A DNA stretch of 64,000 bases from Kitasatospora sp. NBC_01250 (GTDB lineage Bacteria; Actinomycetota; Actinomycetes; Streptomycetales; Streptomycetaceae). The stretch's first letter is position 1; every line of letters starts with the position of its first letter. Of this stretch, positions 26,413-34,415 are shown one piece after another. A program made the translations under genes and the position numbers. Location of the stretch: positions 7,874,001 through 7,938,000 of the forward strand of contig NZ_CP108476.1 in NCBI RefSeq assembly GCF_036226465.1. Direction: 5' to 3'. Below the pieces are notes generated by a model that was not told the origin of the DNA, did no database searches, and worked only from the letters and a program-made list of their open reading frames with translations.

Positions 26413-27387
26413 TCAGCCCGCCTGGGCCGGCCGGTTGCCGCGCTTGTCGAGCGAGGCCAGGTAGGCGTTGTAGGCCACCAGCTCGGCGTCGCCGTCCCGC
26501 TCGGCGGCCCGGTCCTTGCGGGTGGCCTGGCGCTGCTCGGACTTGGCCCACTGGAACACCAGCGCGATCAGCACCACGGCGGTGGGGATCTCGCCGAAGG
26601 CCCAGGTGATCCCGCCGGCCAGCTTCTGGTCCGCCATCAGGTCGGTGCCGGGCGGTGCCATGCCCGCGCTGAAGGTGGTCACCAGCGAGGTGGTGGCCAT
26701 CATCACGGCGACGCCGAAGAAGGCGTGGAACGGCATCCCCATGAACAGCTCGATGATCCGCATCACATGGCCGGGCCGGTGCGGGCCCGGGTCCACGCCC
26801 ATGATCGGCCAGAAGAAGAGCAGGCCGACCCCGAGGAAGTGGACCATCATCCCCAGGTGCCCGATCCGCGACTGCATCAGGGTGTCGAACAGCGGGGTGA
26901 AGTAGAGCCCGTACAGGCTCGCGATGAAGAGCGGGATGGTGAAGGCCGGGTGCGAGACCACCCGGACGTACCGGCTGTGCAGCAGCGCCACCAGCAGCTC
27001 GCGCGCCCCGCGCGGTCGCCCCTTGCCCGCCGGGCGCAGCGAGCGCAGCGCGAGCGTGATCGGCGCGCCGAGCAGCAGCAGGATCGGCGACAGCATGCTG
27101 AGCACCATGTGCTGGATCATGTGTGCGCTGAACAGCACCATGCCGTAGTCGTTCAGCCCAGAGCAGGTGATCGCGACGATGGTCAGCACGCCGAAGGTGA
27201 AGGCCACCAGCCGCCCGATCGGCCACCGGTCGCCGCGCCGCAGCAGCCGGACCACCCCGGTCAGGTACAGGCCGAACGCCAGCAGGCTGCCGAGCAGGAA
27301 CGGCCAGTCCGGGGACCAGGTGAGCACCGCGTGGAGCGAGAACGGCCCGAGCTCCATGTGGTGGTGCATCCCTGTCATACCGTCCAT
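26413..27387 (-). CDS. Cytochrome c oxidase assembly factor, CtaG/caa3 type
   Basis: 324 aa. Seven or more hydrophobic segments (for example PFLLGSLLAFGLYLTGVV, MVLSMLSPILLLLGAPITL, HFLGVGLLFFWPIMGVDPGP) and the conserved HMIQHMVLS, HPAFTIPLFI and GMPFHAFFGVAVM motifs of the caa3_CtaG family. The N-terminus is Met/His-rich (MTGMHHHME), which could bind copper. It probably helps deliver copper to or assemble the terminal oxidase in the membrane. ATG at 27387; a second Met lies three codons on. Single-gene unit ended by a hairpin. Confidence 0.9.
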   Translation of the reverse strand: MDGMTGMHHHMELGPFSLHAVLTWSPDWPFLLGSLLAFGLYLTGVVRLLRRGDRWPIGRLVAFTFGVLTIVAITCSGLNDYGMVLFSAHMIQHMVLSMLSPILLLLGAPITLALRSLRPAGKGRPRGARELLVALLHSRYVRVVSHPAFTIPLFIASLYGLYFTPLFDTLMQSRIGHLGMMVHFLGVGLLFFWPIMGVDPGPHRPGHVMRIIELFMGMPFHAFFGVAVMMATTSLVTTFSAGMAPPGTDLMADQKLAGGITWAFGEIPTAVVLIALVFQWAKSEQRQATRKDRAAERDGDAELVAYNAYLASLDKRGNRPAQAG

Positions 27388-27520
27388 CGGCGGTCCCGCT
27401 TTCCTTCGTGCCCCGCGGACGGCTGGCGCCGCCTCAGGTCCGGTTCGTCCGTATTTTCGTCGGGTCCACCCTACGGGCGCCCCGCCCGCGGACTGCGACC
27501 GCCCCCTGGTTCGGACCTTC

Positions 27521-28189
27521 TCACCGCCCCCGCGGGCGCAGGCCCTCCACGAGCATGGCGGCGACCTGGGCGCCGACCTGCGCGGCGGTCAGCCGGGTGC
27601 CGGGCGGACTGGTGCGGGTCAGCTTCAGGCCGGCGGCGAGGGCACCCAGCAGCGAGTGCCGCAGGATCTCCGGGGCGAGGTCGGCGCGCACCGTGCCCTC
27701 GCGCCGGCCGCGCAGGATCAGGGCGTTGAACTGCTCGACGATGGCGGTGGTGTCGGGGCGCCCGGGTCCGGCTCCCGCCGCGGACCCGTCGGAGGCCTGC
27801 GCACCCGGGTGCCCGGCCGCCCGGTGCGCGGTGTCGGCGTCCTGGAACAGGATCGGGTACTTGGCGCCGATCTCGGCCAGCGAGTGAACCAGCAGTCCGA
27901 TGGCCTCGGCGGCGTTGCCGAGCCGCAGGGTCGCCTGCTCCATCGAGCGGCCGAACTCGGCGACGGCCTCGCTCCGGATCGCCTCCACCAGGGCCTCCCG
28001 GGTCGGGTAGCGCCGGTACACCGTGGGGCGGGCCACCCGGGCCTCGTCGGCGATCCGCTGGATGCTCGCCGCGGGGTCGTCGGCCAGCAGCCGCGCCGCC
28101 GCGAGCAGGATCCGCTGCTGGTTGCGCCGTGCGTCGACCCGCAGCTCGGACGGCCGGGCCTCGGGACGCTCACCCTCGTTCGCCGGCAC
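27521..28189 (-). CDS. TetR/AcrR family transcriptional regulator
   Basis: 222 aa; GTG start with AGGAG 5 nt upstream. An N-terminal HTH is complete: RRNQQRILLAAARLLADDP, SIQRIADEARVARPTVYRRYPTREALVEAI. The C-terminal ligand domain is variable and helical. Targets cannot be named; the adjacent same-strand gene on the 5' side is a deleted 2-hydroxyacid dehydrogenase and the downstream one is CtaG-like. Unlike the TetR remnant at 17182, this gene is intact. Confidence 0.92.
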   Translation of the reverse strand: MPANEGERPEARPSELRVDARRNQQRILLAAARLLADDPAASIQRIADEARVARPTVYRRYPTREALVEAIRSEAVAEFGRSMEQATLRLGNAAEAIGLLVHSLAEIGAKYPILFQDADTAHRAAGHPGAQASDGSAAGAGPGRPDTTAIVEQFNALILRGRREGTVRADLAPEILRHSLLGALAAGLKLTRTSPPGTRLTAAQVGAQVAAMLVEGLRPRGR

Positions 28190-28256
28190 CGGAGCTCCTC
28201 TCCCTCACGTGTTCCCTCGCCGTACCGGACACCGCGCCGTACCGGACACTGCCTCG

Positions 28257-28588
28257 CTAGGGCCGTGGGACGAGCGTGTTCTCGTTGGTCCGCCCCGCCG
28301 CGAAGTCGTCCACGTTGCGCAGGGTGGCCTCGATGATCTGGCCGGCCGCGGTGTGCGTGAAGTACGCCTGGTGGGAGGTCACCAGCACCTGCGGGAAGTC
28401 CAGCCCGACCCCGGCGAGCCGGCCCGCTCGGCGTTGACGCTGCTGCACACCACGGGGTAGCCGGCGGCCAGCGGCGCGGTGTCGTGGTCGAGGAAGACGG
28501 CCAGGGTGCGCAGTTCGTGCCGGTCGTCGAAGGCCGCCCGCAGCAGCGGTTGCTCGTCGGCCTGCACGCCGTAGGCGATGATCTCCAT
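28257..28588 (-). pseudogene. D-2-hydroxyacid dehydrogenase (D-lactate dehydrogenase type), internally deleted
   Basis: The 5' end encodes an intact N-terminus, MEIIAYGVQADEQPLLRAAF ... DHDTAPLAAGYPVVCSSVNAE. The 3' end, in another frame, encodes the conserved C-terminus, VLVTSHQAYFTHTAAGQIIE ... RNVDDFAAGRTNENTLVPRP. About 230 residues between them, including the NAD-binding fold and catalytic residues, are missing. A second gap is visible where GVGLD runs straight into FPQVLVTS; intact homologues have about 30 residues (with a VYEEEAGLFFED-like stretch) there. The remnant cannot be an active enzyme. Confidence 0.85.
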
Positions 28589-28620
28589 CCGGCCACCGTA
28601 ATCGGGCGAAAGCCGCGAAA

Positions 28621-28655
28621 CGTTGATGCCCCGCCGGGTGGGCGGGGCATCAACG
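28621..28655 (-). terminator. Hairpin downstream of pfkA
   Basis: Perfect 15-bp stem (28621-28635 with 28641-28655), 5-nt loop, 28 nt after the pfkA stop. Confidence 0.9.
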
Positions 28656-28682
28656 GGGGTGGTGCACAGAGCCGATGGCTCG

Positions 28683-29708
28683 TCAGATGACCATCTCGGC
28701 CTCGACGTAGCGCTCGGCCGGCACGGTCTTCAGGTCCGCGACCGCCTCGGCCAGCGGCACCAGGTTGATCTGGGTGCCGTGCAGCGCGGTGATGTGGCCG
28801 AAGGCGCCCTTGTGCGCGGCCTCCACCGCGTGCCAGCCGAACCGGGTGGCGAGCACCCGGTCGTACGCGGTGGGGGTGCCGCCGCGCTGGGTGTGGCCGA
28901 GGATCACCGGTCGGGCCTCCTTGCCCAGCCGGTGCTCCAGCTCGCCGGAGAGCTGGGTGGCGATGCCGGTGAAGCGCTCGTGGCCGTAGATGTCCTTGCT
29001 GCCCTCTTCCCAGTGCATGGTGCCGGGCTCGGGCTTGGCGCCCTCGGCGCAGACCACGATGGCGAACTTCTTGCCCCGCTCGAAGCGTTCGCGCACCACC
29101 TCGGTGAGCTTGTCGATGTGGAACGGGCGCTCCGGCACCACGATGGCGTGCGCGCCGGCCGCCATGCCCGCGTTGAGCGCGATCCAGCCGGTGTGCCGGC
29201 CCATCACCTCGACCACCATCACGCGTTGGTGCGACTCGGCGGTGGTCTTCAGCCGGTCCAGCGCCTCGGTGGCCACCGAGACGGCGGTGTCGAAGCCGAA
29301 GGTGACGTCGGTGCAGGCGATGTCGTTGTCGATGGTCTTCGGGACGCCGATCACCGGCAGCCCGGCGTCGCTCATCAGCTTGGCCGCCTTGAGCGTGCCC
29401 TCACCGCCGATCGGGATCACCGCGTCGATCCCGAGGTCCGCGCAGTAGCGCTTGGCCCGCTCCACGCCGTCGCGCAGATGACTGGGCTGGACCCGGGAGG
29501 ACCCCAGGATCGTGCCGCCCTGGGCGAGGATGCCGCCGACCGAGTCCAGCGTCAGCGGGCGGTGGACGCCTTCGAGGAGGCCGCGCCACCCGTCCTGGAA
29601 GCCGATGATCTCGTCGCCGTGGTCGACCACCCCCCGGTGGACCACGGAGCGGATCACCGCGTTCAGGCCGGGGCAGTCGCCGCCGCTGGTCAGCACACCA
29701 ATACGCAT
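28683..29708 (-). CDS. pfkA: ATP-dependent 6-phosphofructokinase
   Basis: 341 aa from ATG at 29708, giving the expected MRIGVLTSGGDCPGLNAVIR. Also PIGGEGTLKAAKL, the catalytic PKTIDNDIACTD loop, MGRHTGWIAL and GHTQRGGTPTAYDR. It phosphorylates fructose 6-phosphate in glycolysis. Actinomycete enzymes of this group include ATP- and PPi-dependent forms; the GGEGT sequence (Gly rather than Asp after the first Gly pair) fits ATP use. Eight extra codons upstream lack a ribosome site. AGGAG lies about 11 nt before the ATG, partly within a foldable leader (29723-29754). Confidence 0.96.
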   Translation of the reverse strand: MRIGVLTSGGDCPGLNAVIRSVVHRGVVDHGDEIIGFQDGWRGLLEGVHRPLTLDSVGGILAQGGTILGSSRVQPSHLRDGVERAKRYCADLGIDAVIPIGGEGTLKAAKLMSDAGLPVIGVPKTIDNDIACTDVTFGFDTAVSVATEALDRLKTTAESHQRVMVVEVMGRHTGWIALNAGMAAGAHAIVVPERPFHIDKLTEVVRERFERGKKFAIVVCAEGAKPEPGTMHWEEGSKDIYGHERFTGIATQLSGELEHRLGKEARPVILGHTQRGGTPTAYDRVLATRFGWHAVEAAHKGAFGHITALHGTQINLVPLAEAVADLKTVPAERYVEAEMVI

Positions 29709-29722
29709 GTCTTTCGCAACTC

Positions 29723-29754
29723 CTGGGGGCACCCCCCAGCCGCGAGGCTGGGGG
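29723..29754 (-). promoter_or_regulatory. Two mutually exclusive hairpins in the pfkA leader
   Basis: In the minus-strand transcript CCCCCAGCC can pair with GGCTGGGGG (29733-29741 with 29746-29754, 9 bp). The same CTGGGGG type sequence also pairs with CCCCCAG adjacent to the ribosome site (29723-29729 with 29733-29739 as read on the plus strand). Both stems cannot form together, and one covers the start of the AGGAG site. Similar GGGGG/CCCCC palindromes are common in streptomycete intergenic DNA, so this may simply be a dispersed repeat. Confidence 0.45.
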
Positions 29755-29930
29755 AAGAACCGGGCGGCCGGACTACCACCTTGTGGAAAGGGCGGGGTCA
29801 GAATCGGACATTATGCCCTGAAACTGATCATAGCGGCCCCCACCTCCGGCCGGGCGGGAGCAGGCACGGGGGCGGCGTCGTCGGCGCGCCCGCGCAGGTG
29901 TGCAGCCGGTTGCCGAGGAGGGTTGCATCC

Positions 29931-29959
29931 GACAATGCTTATTGTCGCAATTTCGCGAC
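29931..29959. repeat. Overlapping palindromes in AT-richer intergenic DNA
   Basis: GACAATgcttATTGTC (29931-29946) overlaps GTCGCaatttcGCGAC (29944-29959). They lie in the 382-bp gap between pfkA and the MurT-GatD pair, about 220 nt upstream of pfkA. The rest of the gap has the pfkA leader hairpins and a terminator, but no gene. Confidence 0.5.
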
Positions 29960-30014
29960 GCGGAAGCTCGGTTCGCCGGATGCTGGACACCCGGCGGCCC
30001 GGAAACGTTCACCT

Positions 30015-30038
30015 GGGGCCTCTCCTGCGAGAGGCCCC
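30015..30038 (-). terminator. Hairpin downstream of the murT-gatD unit
   Basis: Perfect 10-bp stem (30015-30024 with 30029-30038), 4-nt loop, about 50 nt after the gatD stop. Confidence 0.8.
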
Positions 30039-30090
30039 GCCCCGCTGACTCGTCGTCAGTGGGGCGAGGACCGGTGCTGCGCGGCGGTGG

Positions 30091-31311
30091 TCAGGCGGGC
30101 TGGCGGGCGGCGGCGATCCGCTCGGCCCGCAGCGCGTCGTACCAGGTGGTGTCGGCCGGCGGGAGGGCGTTGACGTCCAGCGCCAGCTTGATCAGCATGT
30201 CCGCGACCGCGGGGTTGCGGGCCATCACGGGACCGTGCAGGTAGGTGCCGAAGACGGTGTCCCGCCAGGCGCCCTCGGTGCCGTTCCCGTCGCCGTTGCC
30301 ACCGCCGGCGGTGACCTGGGCGAGCGGGCTGACGCCCTGGCCCAGGTGCGTGACGCCCTGGTGGTTCTCGAATCCGGTCAGGGTGGGCAGGCCCAGCCGC
30401 TGGTCCGGCTCGGCGAGCACGTCGCCGACGCTGCGGGCGCCCTCGCCACGGGTGGACCAGATGTCCAGCAGGCCCAGGCCCGGCTCGCGCTGGCCCAGGT
30501 CGTTGATGAACTCGTGGCCGATGATCTGGTAGCCCGCGCAGACCGCGAAGACGATCGCACCGTTGTCCACCGCGCGCGGCAGCCCCGAGTCCTGGCGCAG
30601 CCGCTCGGCCGCGAGCCGCTGCGGGCGGTCCTCGCCGCCGCCCAGCAGGTAGATGTCCCCGCTGGTCGGGATCGGCTGGTCGGAGCGGACGTCGATGCGC
30701 TCGACGTTCAGCCCGCGCTGGCGGGCCCGGCGCTCGACGACGAGCGCGTTGCCGCGGTCGCCGTAGGTGCTGAGCAGGTCCGGGTAGACCCAGACCAGCC
30801 GCAGGCTGCTGTCGCTCATCCTCGAAGGCCTTCCATGGTGCTGCTGGTCGGGCCGCTGCTGCCCGGGCTGCCCGGGGTGCTGCGGCTGTCCGGTCGGCTG
30901 CCCGGCCTGCGGCGCGGGCCGGCCCGGCTGCTGCTGGGCGGGGTACCCGGGCGGCGGCTGGTGACCGGCCTGCTGGTGGCCACCGGGCTGCGGGTACCCG
31001 GGGTGCTGCGGCTGCCCCGGGTGCTGCGGCGGGCCGGCCGGCGGGTAGCCGGGCGCGGGCTGCTGCCCCTGCCCCGGGTAGCCGGGCTGCGGTGCCTGCC
31101 CCGGCCCCGGCTGTCCCGGGTAGCCGGGGTGCTGCGGCTGGCCCGGGTGCTGCGGCTGCCCGGGGTGCTGCGGCTGCACCGGCGGGTAGCCGGGCTGCGG
31201 TGCCTGCCCCGGCCCCGGCTGTCCCGGGTAGCCGGGGTGCTGCGGCTGGCCCGGGTGCTGCGGCTGCCCGGGGTAGGGCTGCTGTCCGGGGTACTGCGGC
31301 GGGGTGCTCAC
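30091..31311 (-). CDS. gatD: Lipid II isoglutaminyl synthase glutaminase subunit GatD with Pro-Gly-Gln repeat N-terminal extension
   Basis: The glutaminase domain (242 aa) begins at Met 30819: LVWVYPDLLSTYGDRGN, LLGGGEDRPQ, nucleophile Cys in IVFAVCAGYQIIGHE (Cys94 of the domain) and His in FGTYLHGPVMARNP. With MurT it amidates the D-Glu of lipid II, using glutamine. Unusually, the frame stays open upstream to a GTG at 31311 that overlaps the murT stop (GTGA), adding 164 residues of PGQ/PQH-PG repeats; GatD proteins are normally about 240-260 aa. The ATG at 30819 also has a GGAAGG site 9 nt upstream, so both a long form and a normal form may be made. No stop interrupts the extension. Confidence 0.85.
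   Translation of the reverse strand: MSTPPQYPGQQPYPGQPQHPGQPQHPGYPGQPGPGQAPQPGYPPVQPQHPGQPQHPGQPQHPGYPGQPGPGQAPQPGYPGQGQQPAPGYPPAGPPQHPGQPQHPGYPQPGGHQQAGHQPPPGYPAQQQPGRPAPQAGQPTGQPQHPGQPGQQRPDQQHHGRPSRMSDSSLRLVWVYPDLLSTYGDRGNALVVERRARQRGLNVERIDVRSDQPIPTSGDIYLLGGGEDRPQRLAAERLRQDSGLPRAVDNGAIVFAVCAGYQIIGHEFINDLGQREPGLGLLDIWSTRGEGARSVGDVLAEPDQRLGLPTLTGFENHQGVTHLGQGVSPLAQVTAGGGNGDGNGTEGAWRDTVFGTYLHGPVMARNPAVADMLIKLALDVNALPPADTTWYDALRAERIAAARQPA
30832..31308 (-). repeat. Pro-Gly-Gln coding repeats, with an exact duplication of about 91 bp
   Basis: Degenerate units encode HPGQPQ, HPGYPGQ and PGPGQAPQPGYP. Within them, 31076-31166 is repeated exactly at 31184-31274, a 108-bp (36-codon) period. The period and frame are both multiples of three. 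It separates murT from the conserved part of gatD. Confidence 0.9.
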
Positions 31312-32579
31312 GAGCCGGCCACCACCTTGCGCAGCTGCTGGAACGCCGTGTAGTTGGCGATCGCCTCGATCCGGCCGGGCGGCGCCATCCGGACCGCCTC
31401 CTCCAGCGACTCCACCACGTGGAACTGCAGGCCGGCCACCTCCAGGCGGACGGCGAGGTCGAGCCGGCGCTGGCCCATCACGAAGACCGGGTGGCCGTGC
31501 AGCCGCTCGTAGTCCACGTCCCACAGCCAGGAGGTGTCGGTGCCGTCCGCGTCCATCGCGTTCACCGAGAGGATCACCGGCGCGGGCGGGCCGTCGATCA
31601 GCGAGAAGGTCTCCAGCCAGCCCGCCGGGTTCTTGGCGAGCAGCAGGCGCACGTCGCGGCCCTGGTAGTTGACCACGTCGTAGCGGCCCGCCACGGCGGC
31701 CACCGACTGCATCCGCTCCAGCGCGGTCTGCGGCGGGACGCCGAAGACCGCGGCCACCGCCGCCGAGCTGGTGGCGTTGGCCAGGTTCGCGCGTCCGGGC
31801 AGCTGCAGCTGGATCGGCCAGGCGGCACCGTTCGGGTCGATCACGTGGCTGCCCTGCAGCGCCCAGTGCGGCTGCGGGCGGCGGAAGCCGCACTCCTGGC
31901 AGTACCAGTCGTCGCCGGGGCGCTGCATCACGCCACCGCAGGACGGGCAGGACCAGGCGTCCTCCTTCCAGGCCTGCCCGGCGGCCACCCAGACCACCCG
32001 CTGGCAGGAGGAGGCGGCCCAGGTCACCAGCGGGTCGTCCGCGTTGGCGATGATCACGGCCTCGGTGCCCTGCAGGCCCTCGCGCCACTTCTCGGCCAGC
32101 ATGCGGGTCTCCGCGGCGCGGTCCAGCTGGTCGCGCGAGAGGTTCAGCAGCGCTATGGCCTTGGGGCTGGTGTCCCTGGCGACGCCCGCCAGGTACTTCT
32201 CGTCGACCTCGATCACGCCGTAGCGGGCGTCGGAGCCGCCGGCCAGCGCGGCGGTGATGCCGGCGGGCATGTTGGCGCCCAGCGCGTTGGAGACCACCGG
32301 GCCCGCGGCGCGCAGCGCCTCGGCGATCAGCCGGGTCGTGGTGGTCTTGCCGTTGGTGGCGGAGACCAGTACCACGTCCAGGTGGTCCGCGAGCCGGGCC
32401 AGCAGGTCAGGGTCCAGCTTGAGGGCGACCTTGCCGCCGATCACCGAACCGCTGCCGCGGCCGGCCGCGCGGGAGACGGCGCCCGCCATCTTGCCCGCGG
32501 TGACGGCGAACTTGGAGCGGGCGGGCAGTGAGGAGTCGCGCGCGCCGGTGGCCGCGGCCTCCGATCCGGTGCCTGACAT
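31308..32579 (-). CDS. murT: Lipid II isoglutaminyl synthase subunit MurT (Mur-ligase type)
   Basis: 423 aa, ATG with AGGAGG 11 nt upstream. Mur ligase ATP site SATNGKTTTTRL (73-84), central EVDEKYL and LNLSRDQLDR, a four-Cys zinc ribbon inserted in the middle domain (CPSCGG near 215; CQECG near 233), and the C-terminal DUF1727 domain (NPAGWLETF, DVDYERL). It activates the D-Glu carboxyl of lipid II with ATP and takes ammonia from GatD, encoded next with a GTGA overlap. Essential in several Gram-positives. Confidence 0.96.
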   Translation of the reverse strand: MSGTGSEAAATGARDSSLPARSKFAVTAGKMAGAVSRAAGRGSGSVIGGKVALKLDPDLLARLADHLDVVLVSATNGKTTTTRLIAEALRAAGPVVSNALGANMPAGITAALAGGSDARYGVIEVDEKYLAGVARDTSPKAIALLNLSRDQLDRAAETRMLAEKWREGLQGTEAVIIANADDPLVTWAASSCQRVVWVAAGQAWKEDAWSCPSCGGVMQRPGDDWYCQECGFRRPQPHWALQGSHVIDPNGAAWPIQLQLPGRANLANATSSAAVAAVFGVPPQTALERMQSVAAVAGRYDVVNYQGRDVRLLLAKNPAGWLETFSLIDGPPAPVILSVNAMDADGTDTSWLWDVDYERLHGHPVFVMGQRRLDLAVRLEVAGLQFHVVESLEEAVRMAPPGRIEAIANYTAFQQLRKVVAGS

Positions 32580-32654
32580 GCTCAGGGGTTCCTCCTCTTG
32601 GCTGACGACCCCCCTCTGACCTCGTACGGGCCCCAGGGCGGTGGGGACGGAGTC

Positions 32655-32660
32655 AGCCTA
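32655..32660 (-). promoter_or_regulatory. Probable -10 element of murT promoter
   Basis: TAGGCT on the minus strand (GTTAGGCTGAC), about 75 nt before the murT ATG. It matches the usual vegetative streptomycete -10; no clear -35 box is visible. Confidence 0.4.
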
Positions 32661-32838
32661 ACGGCTCCCCGGGAGCGGACCCAGCCACGGGGCCCATCAA
32701 GACGTGCGAGGTCCGGCTCCTGACGGGCCCTCGACCGGCGTAAACGCCGCCCCCGCCAGCCCGGTGGGACCTCGCGCCCCTCCTGGAACGCTCCCGCGGT
32801 TCCTCCGCCGGGCCCGGCGGAGGGCCGGTTCCGGCTGG

Positions 32839-34263
32839 TCAGTGCCCGCCCGGCGCCGCGGGCCACGGGCTCGGCAGCCGCTGCGCCGCCCCCGCCAGGT
32901 GGGCGGTGATCACCAGGGTGCCCTCCGAGACCTGGTAGTCGAGCGGGAGTGCGAGCCGCTGCATCGCGCCGATCAGCGCGGTGTTGCCGGCCTGGGCGAC
33001 CGCGTAGACGGTGGCCACCCCGGCCTCGGCGGCCAGCGCCGCCATCCGGCGCAGCAGGTCCAGGCCCAGGCCGCGGCGCTGCCACTGGTCCTCCACCAGC
33101 ACGGCCAGCTCCGCGCTGTCGTCGTCCCACATCAGGTGGGCGAGCGCCACCAGGCTGCCGTCCGGGGCCTGCACGGTCAGCATCTGGCCGTGCCGCGGGT
33201 CGAGCAGGTGGTTGAGGTAGCGGTCGGCGTCGCTCACCGGGCCGTGGTACCGCTGGCGCAGGGTGGCCGGCGAGCAGCGCCGGTGCAGGGCGAGGGCCGC
33301 GGCCTTGTCGTCGGGGGTGGCGCGACGCACCGTCAGCTCGGGGCCGGCCGAGGGGCTGAGGTGGTCCTCGACCTTGGGCACCCGGGGGCCGAGCCTGGTG
33401 TCCAGTTCGACCAGCGCCTTGGCCCTGGCGAACTCGGTGGGCGTGAACGGCAGGTGCGGGCGGGAGAGCTCGATCAGTCCGCCGCTGGGCGTGGCCAGCC
33501 GCATCAGCGGGCCCGTCAGGCTCGGCGCGGCCGGTTCGCCGCCCTTGGCCGGGGTCTGCCGGATGGTGATCTGCCCGAACAGCTGGCGCAGCGCGACCGG
33601 CAGCTCGGCGGTGTCCAGCGCCGTCCTGGTGGCCAGCGCCAGCATCTGGGTCGGCAGGTCCACCAGGTCGTGGGCGTCGGCCGGCTCGGTCCAGATCTCC
33701 CGGCCGCCGGCGCGGGCCACCGCCTCGGTCAGCACCGGGCGCGGCAGCGAGCGCGGGGCGCGCAGCAGGAACTCGTCCACGGTCGCCTCCGGCAGCGGGT
33801 GGGTCTGCAGCGAGATGATGCTGATCCGCAGCTCGGCCAGCGCCGCGCAGAGGGTGGCCAGGGTGCCCGGCGCCTCCGAGACGGTGGTGCGCAGCCGCCA
33901 CAGCGTGGTCGCCCCCGCCGCCCGCTCGTCCGGCGCGCCCGCGTCGGGCGACGGGGCGGCGAGCGGGTCGGTACCGGGCGACCCCGGGCCCGGTGGCCCG
34001 TGCGGATGGCGCTGTGCCCACCAGCTGTGGAACACAGCCGTGGCCAGCAGTGCCGCGGCCGAGGCGGCCAGCAGCACCGGGCCGTCGTGGCCGTGCACCA
34101 CCACGTTGGCGACCAGGTCGGCGGTGGCCACCGCGACGAAGACCGCCGCGAGCTCCACGGTCTGGCGGCGCCAGCGCTCGGCACCGGCCCGGCGGCGCCG
34201 GCGTCGCGAGAGCCGCACCGCGGCGGTCTGGTCGGGCTGGGCAGGAATCGGCGATTGAGTCAT
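32839..34263 (-). CDS. Membrane-anchored ACT-domain GNAT acetyltransferase-like protein
   Basis: 474 aa from the ATG at 34263 (another at 34275). Basic N-terminus then two membrane helices (ELAAVFVAVATADLVANVVV and VLLAASAAALLATAVF). An ACT domain follows (LWRLRTTVSEAPGTLATLCAALAELRISI), with its typical ligand-sensing fold. The C-terminal third is a GNAT domain (LTVRRATPDDKAAALALHRR, VEDQWQRRGLGLDLLRRM). A membrane-bound enzyme whose acetylation activity might respond to an amino acid is suggested by the layout. Substrate is not known. Confidence 0.82.
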   Translation of the reverse strand: MTQSPIPAQPDQTAAVRLSRRRRRRAGAERWRRQTVELAAVFVAVATADLVANVVVHGHDGPVLLAASAAALLATAVFHSWWAQRHPHGPPGPGSPGTDPLAAPSPDAGAPDERAAGATTLWRLRTTVSEAPGTLATLCAALAELRISIISLQTHPLPEATVDEFLLRAPRSLPRPVLTEAVARAGGREIWTEPADAHDLVDLPTQMLALATRTALDTAELPVALRQLFGQITIRQTPAKGGEPAAPSLTGPLMRLATPSGGLIELSRPHLPFTPTEFARAKALVELDTRLGPRVPKVEDHLSPSAGPELTVRRATPDDKAAALALHRRCSPATLRQRYHGPVSDADRYLNHLLDPRHGQMLTVQAPDGSLVALAHLMWDDDSAELAVLVEDQWQRRGLGLDLLRRMAALAAEAGVATVYAVAQAGNTALIGAMQRLALPLDYQVSEGTLVITAHLAGAAQRLPSPWPAAPGGH

Positions 34264-34415
34264 GTTCCCCACCATGACGGGCTGGTGTTTCGCGATCACG
34301 AATCTGTTATGACCGCGCGGTAAATGTCTACCGGGTCGCTCCGACAACCGCCCGGTTACCGCCGGGTAGTGGGCCGTTTCGCGACGGGTTCTTGTCACAT
34401 CCGGCCGTCATATCG

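Noticed and set aside
30820..31311. CRISPR-like repeat array
   Set aside because: The repeats are in-frame coding, degenerate and directly adjoining, with a 108-bp duplication and no unique spacers.
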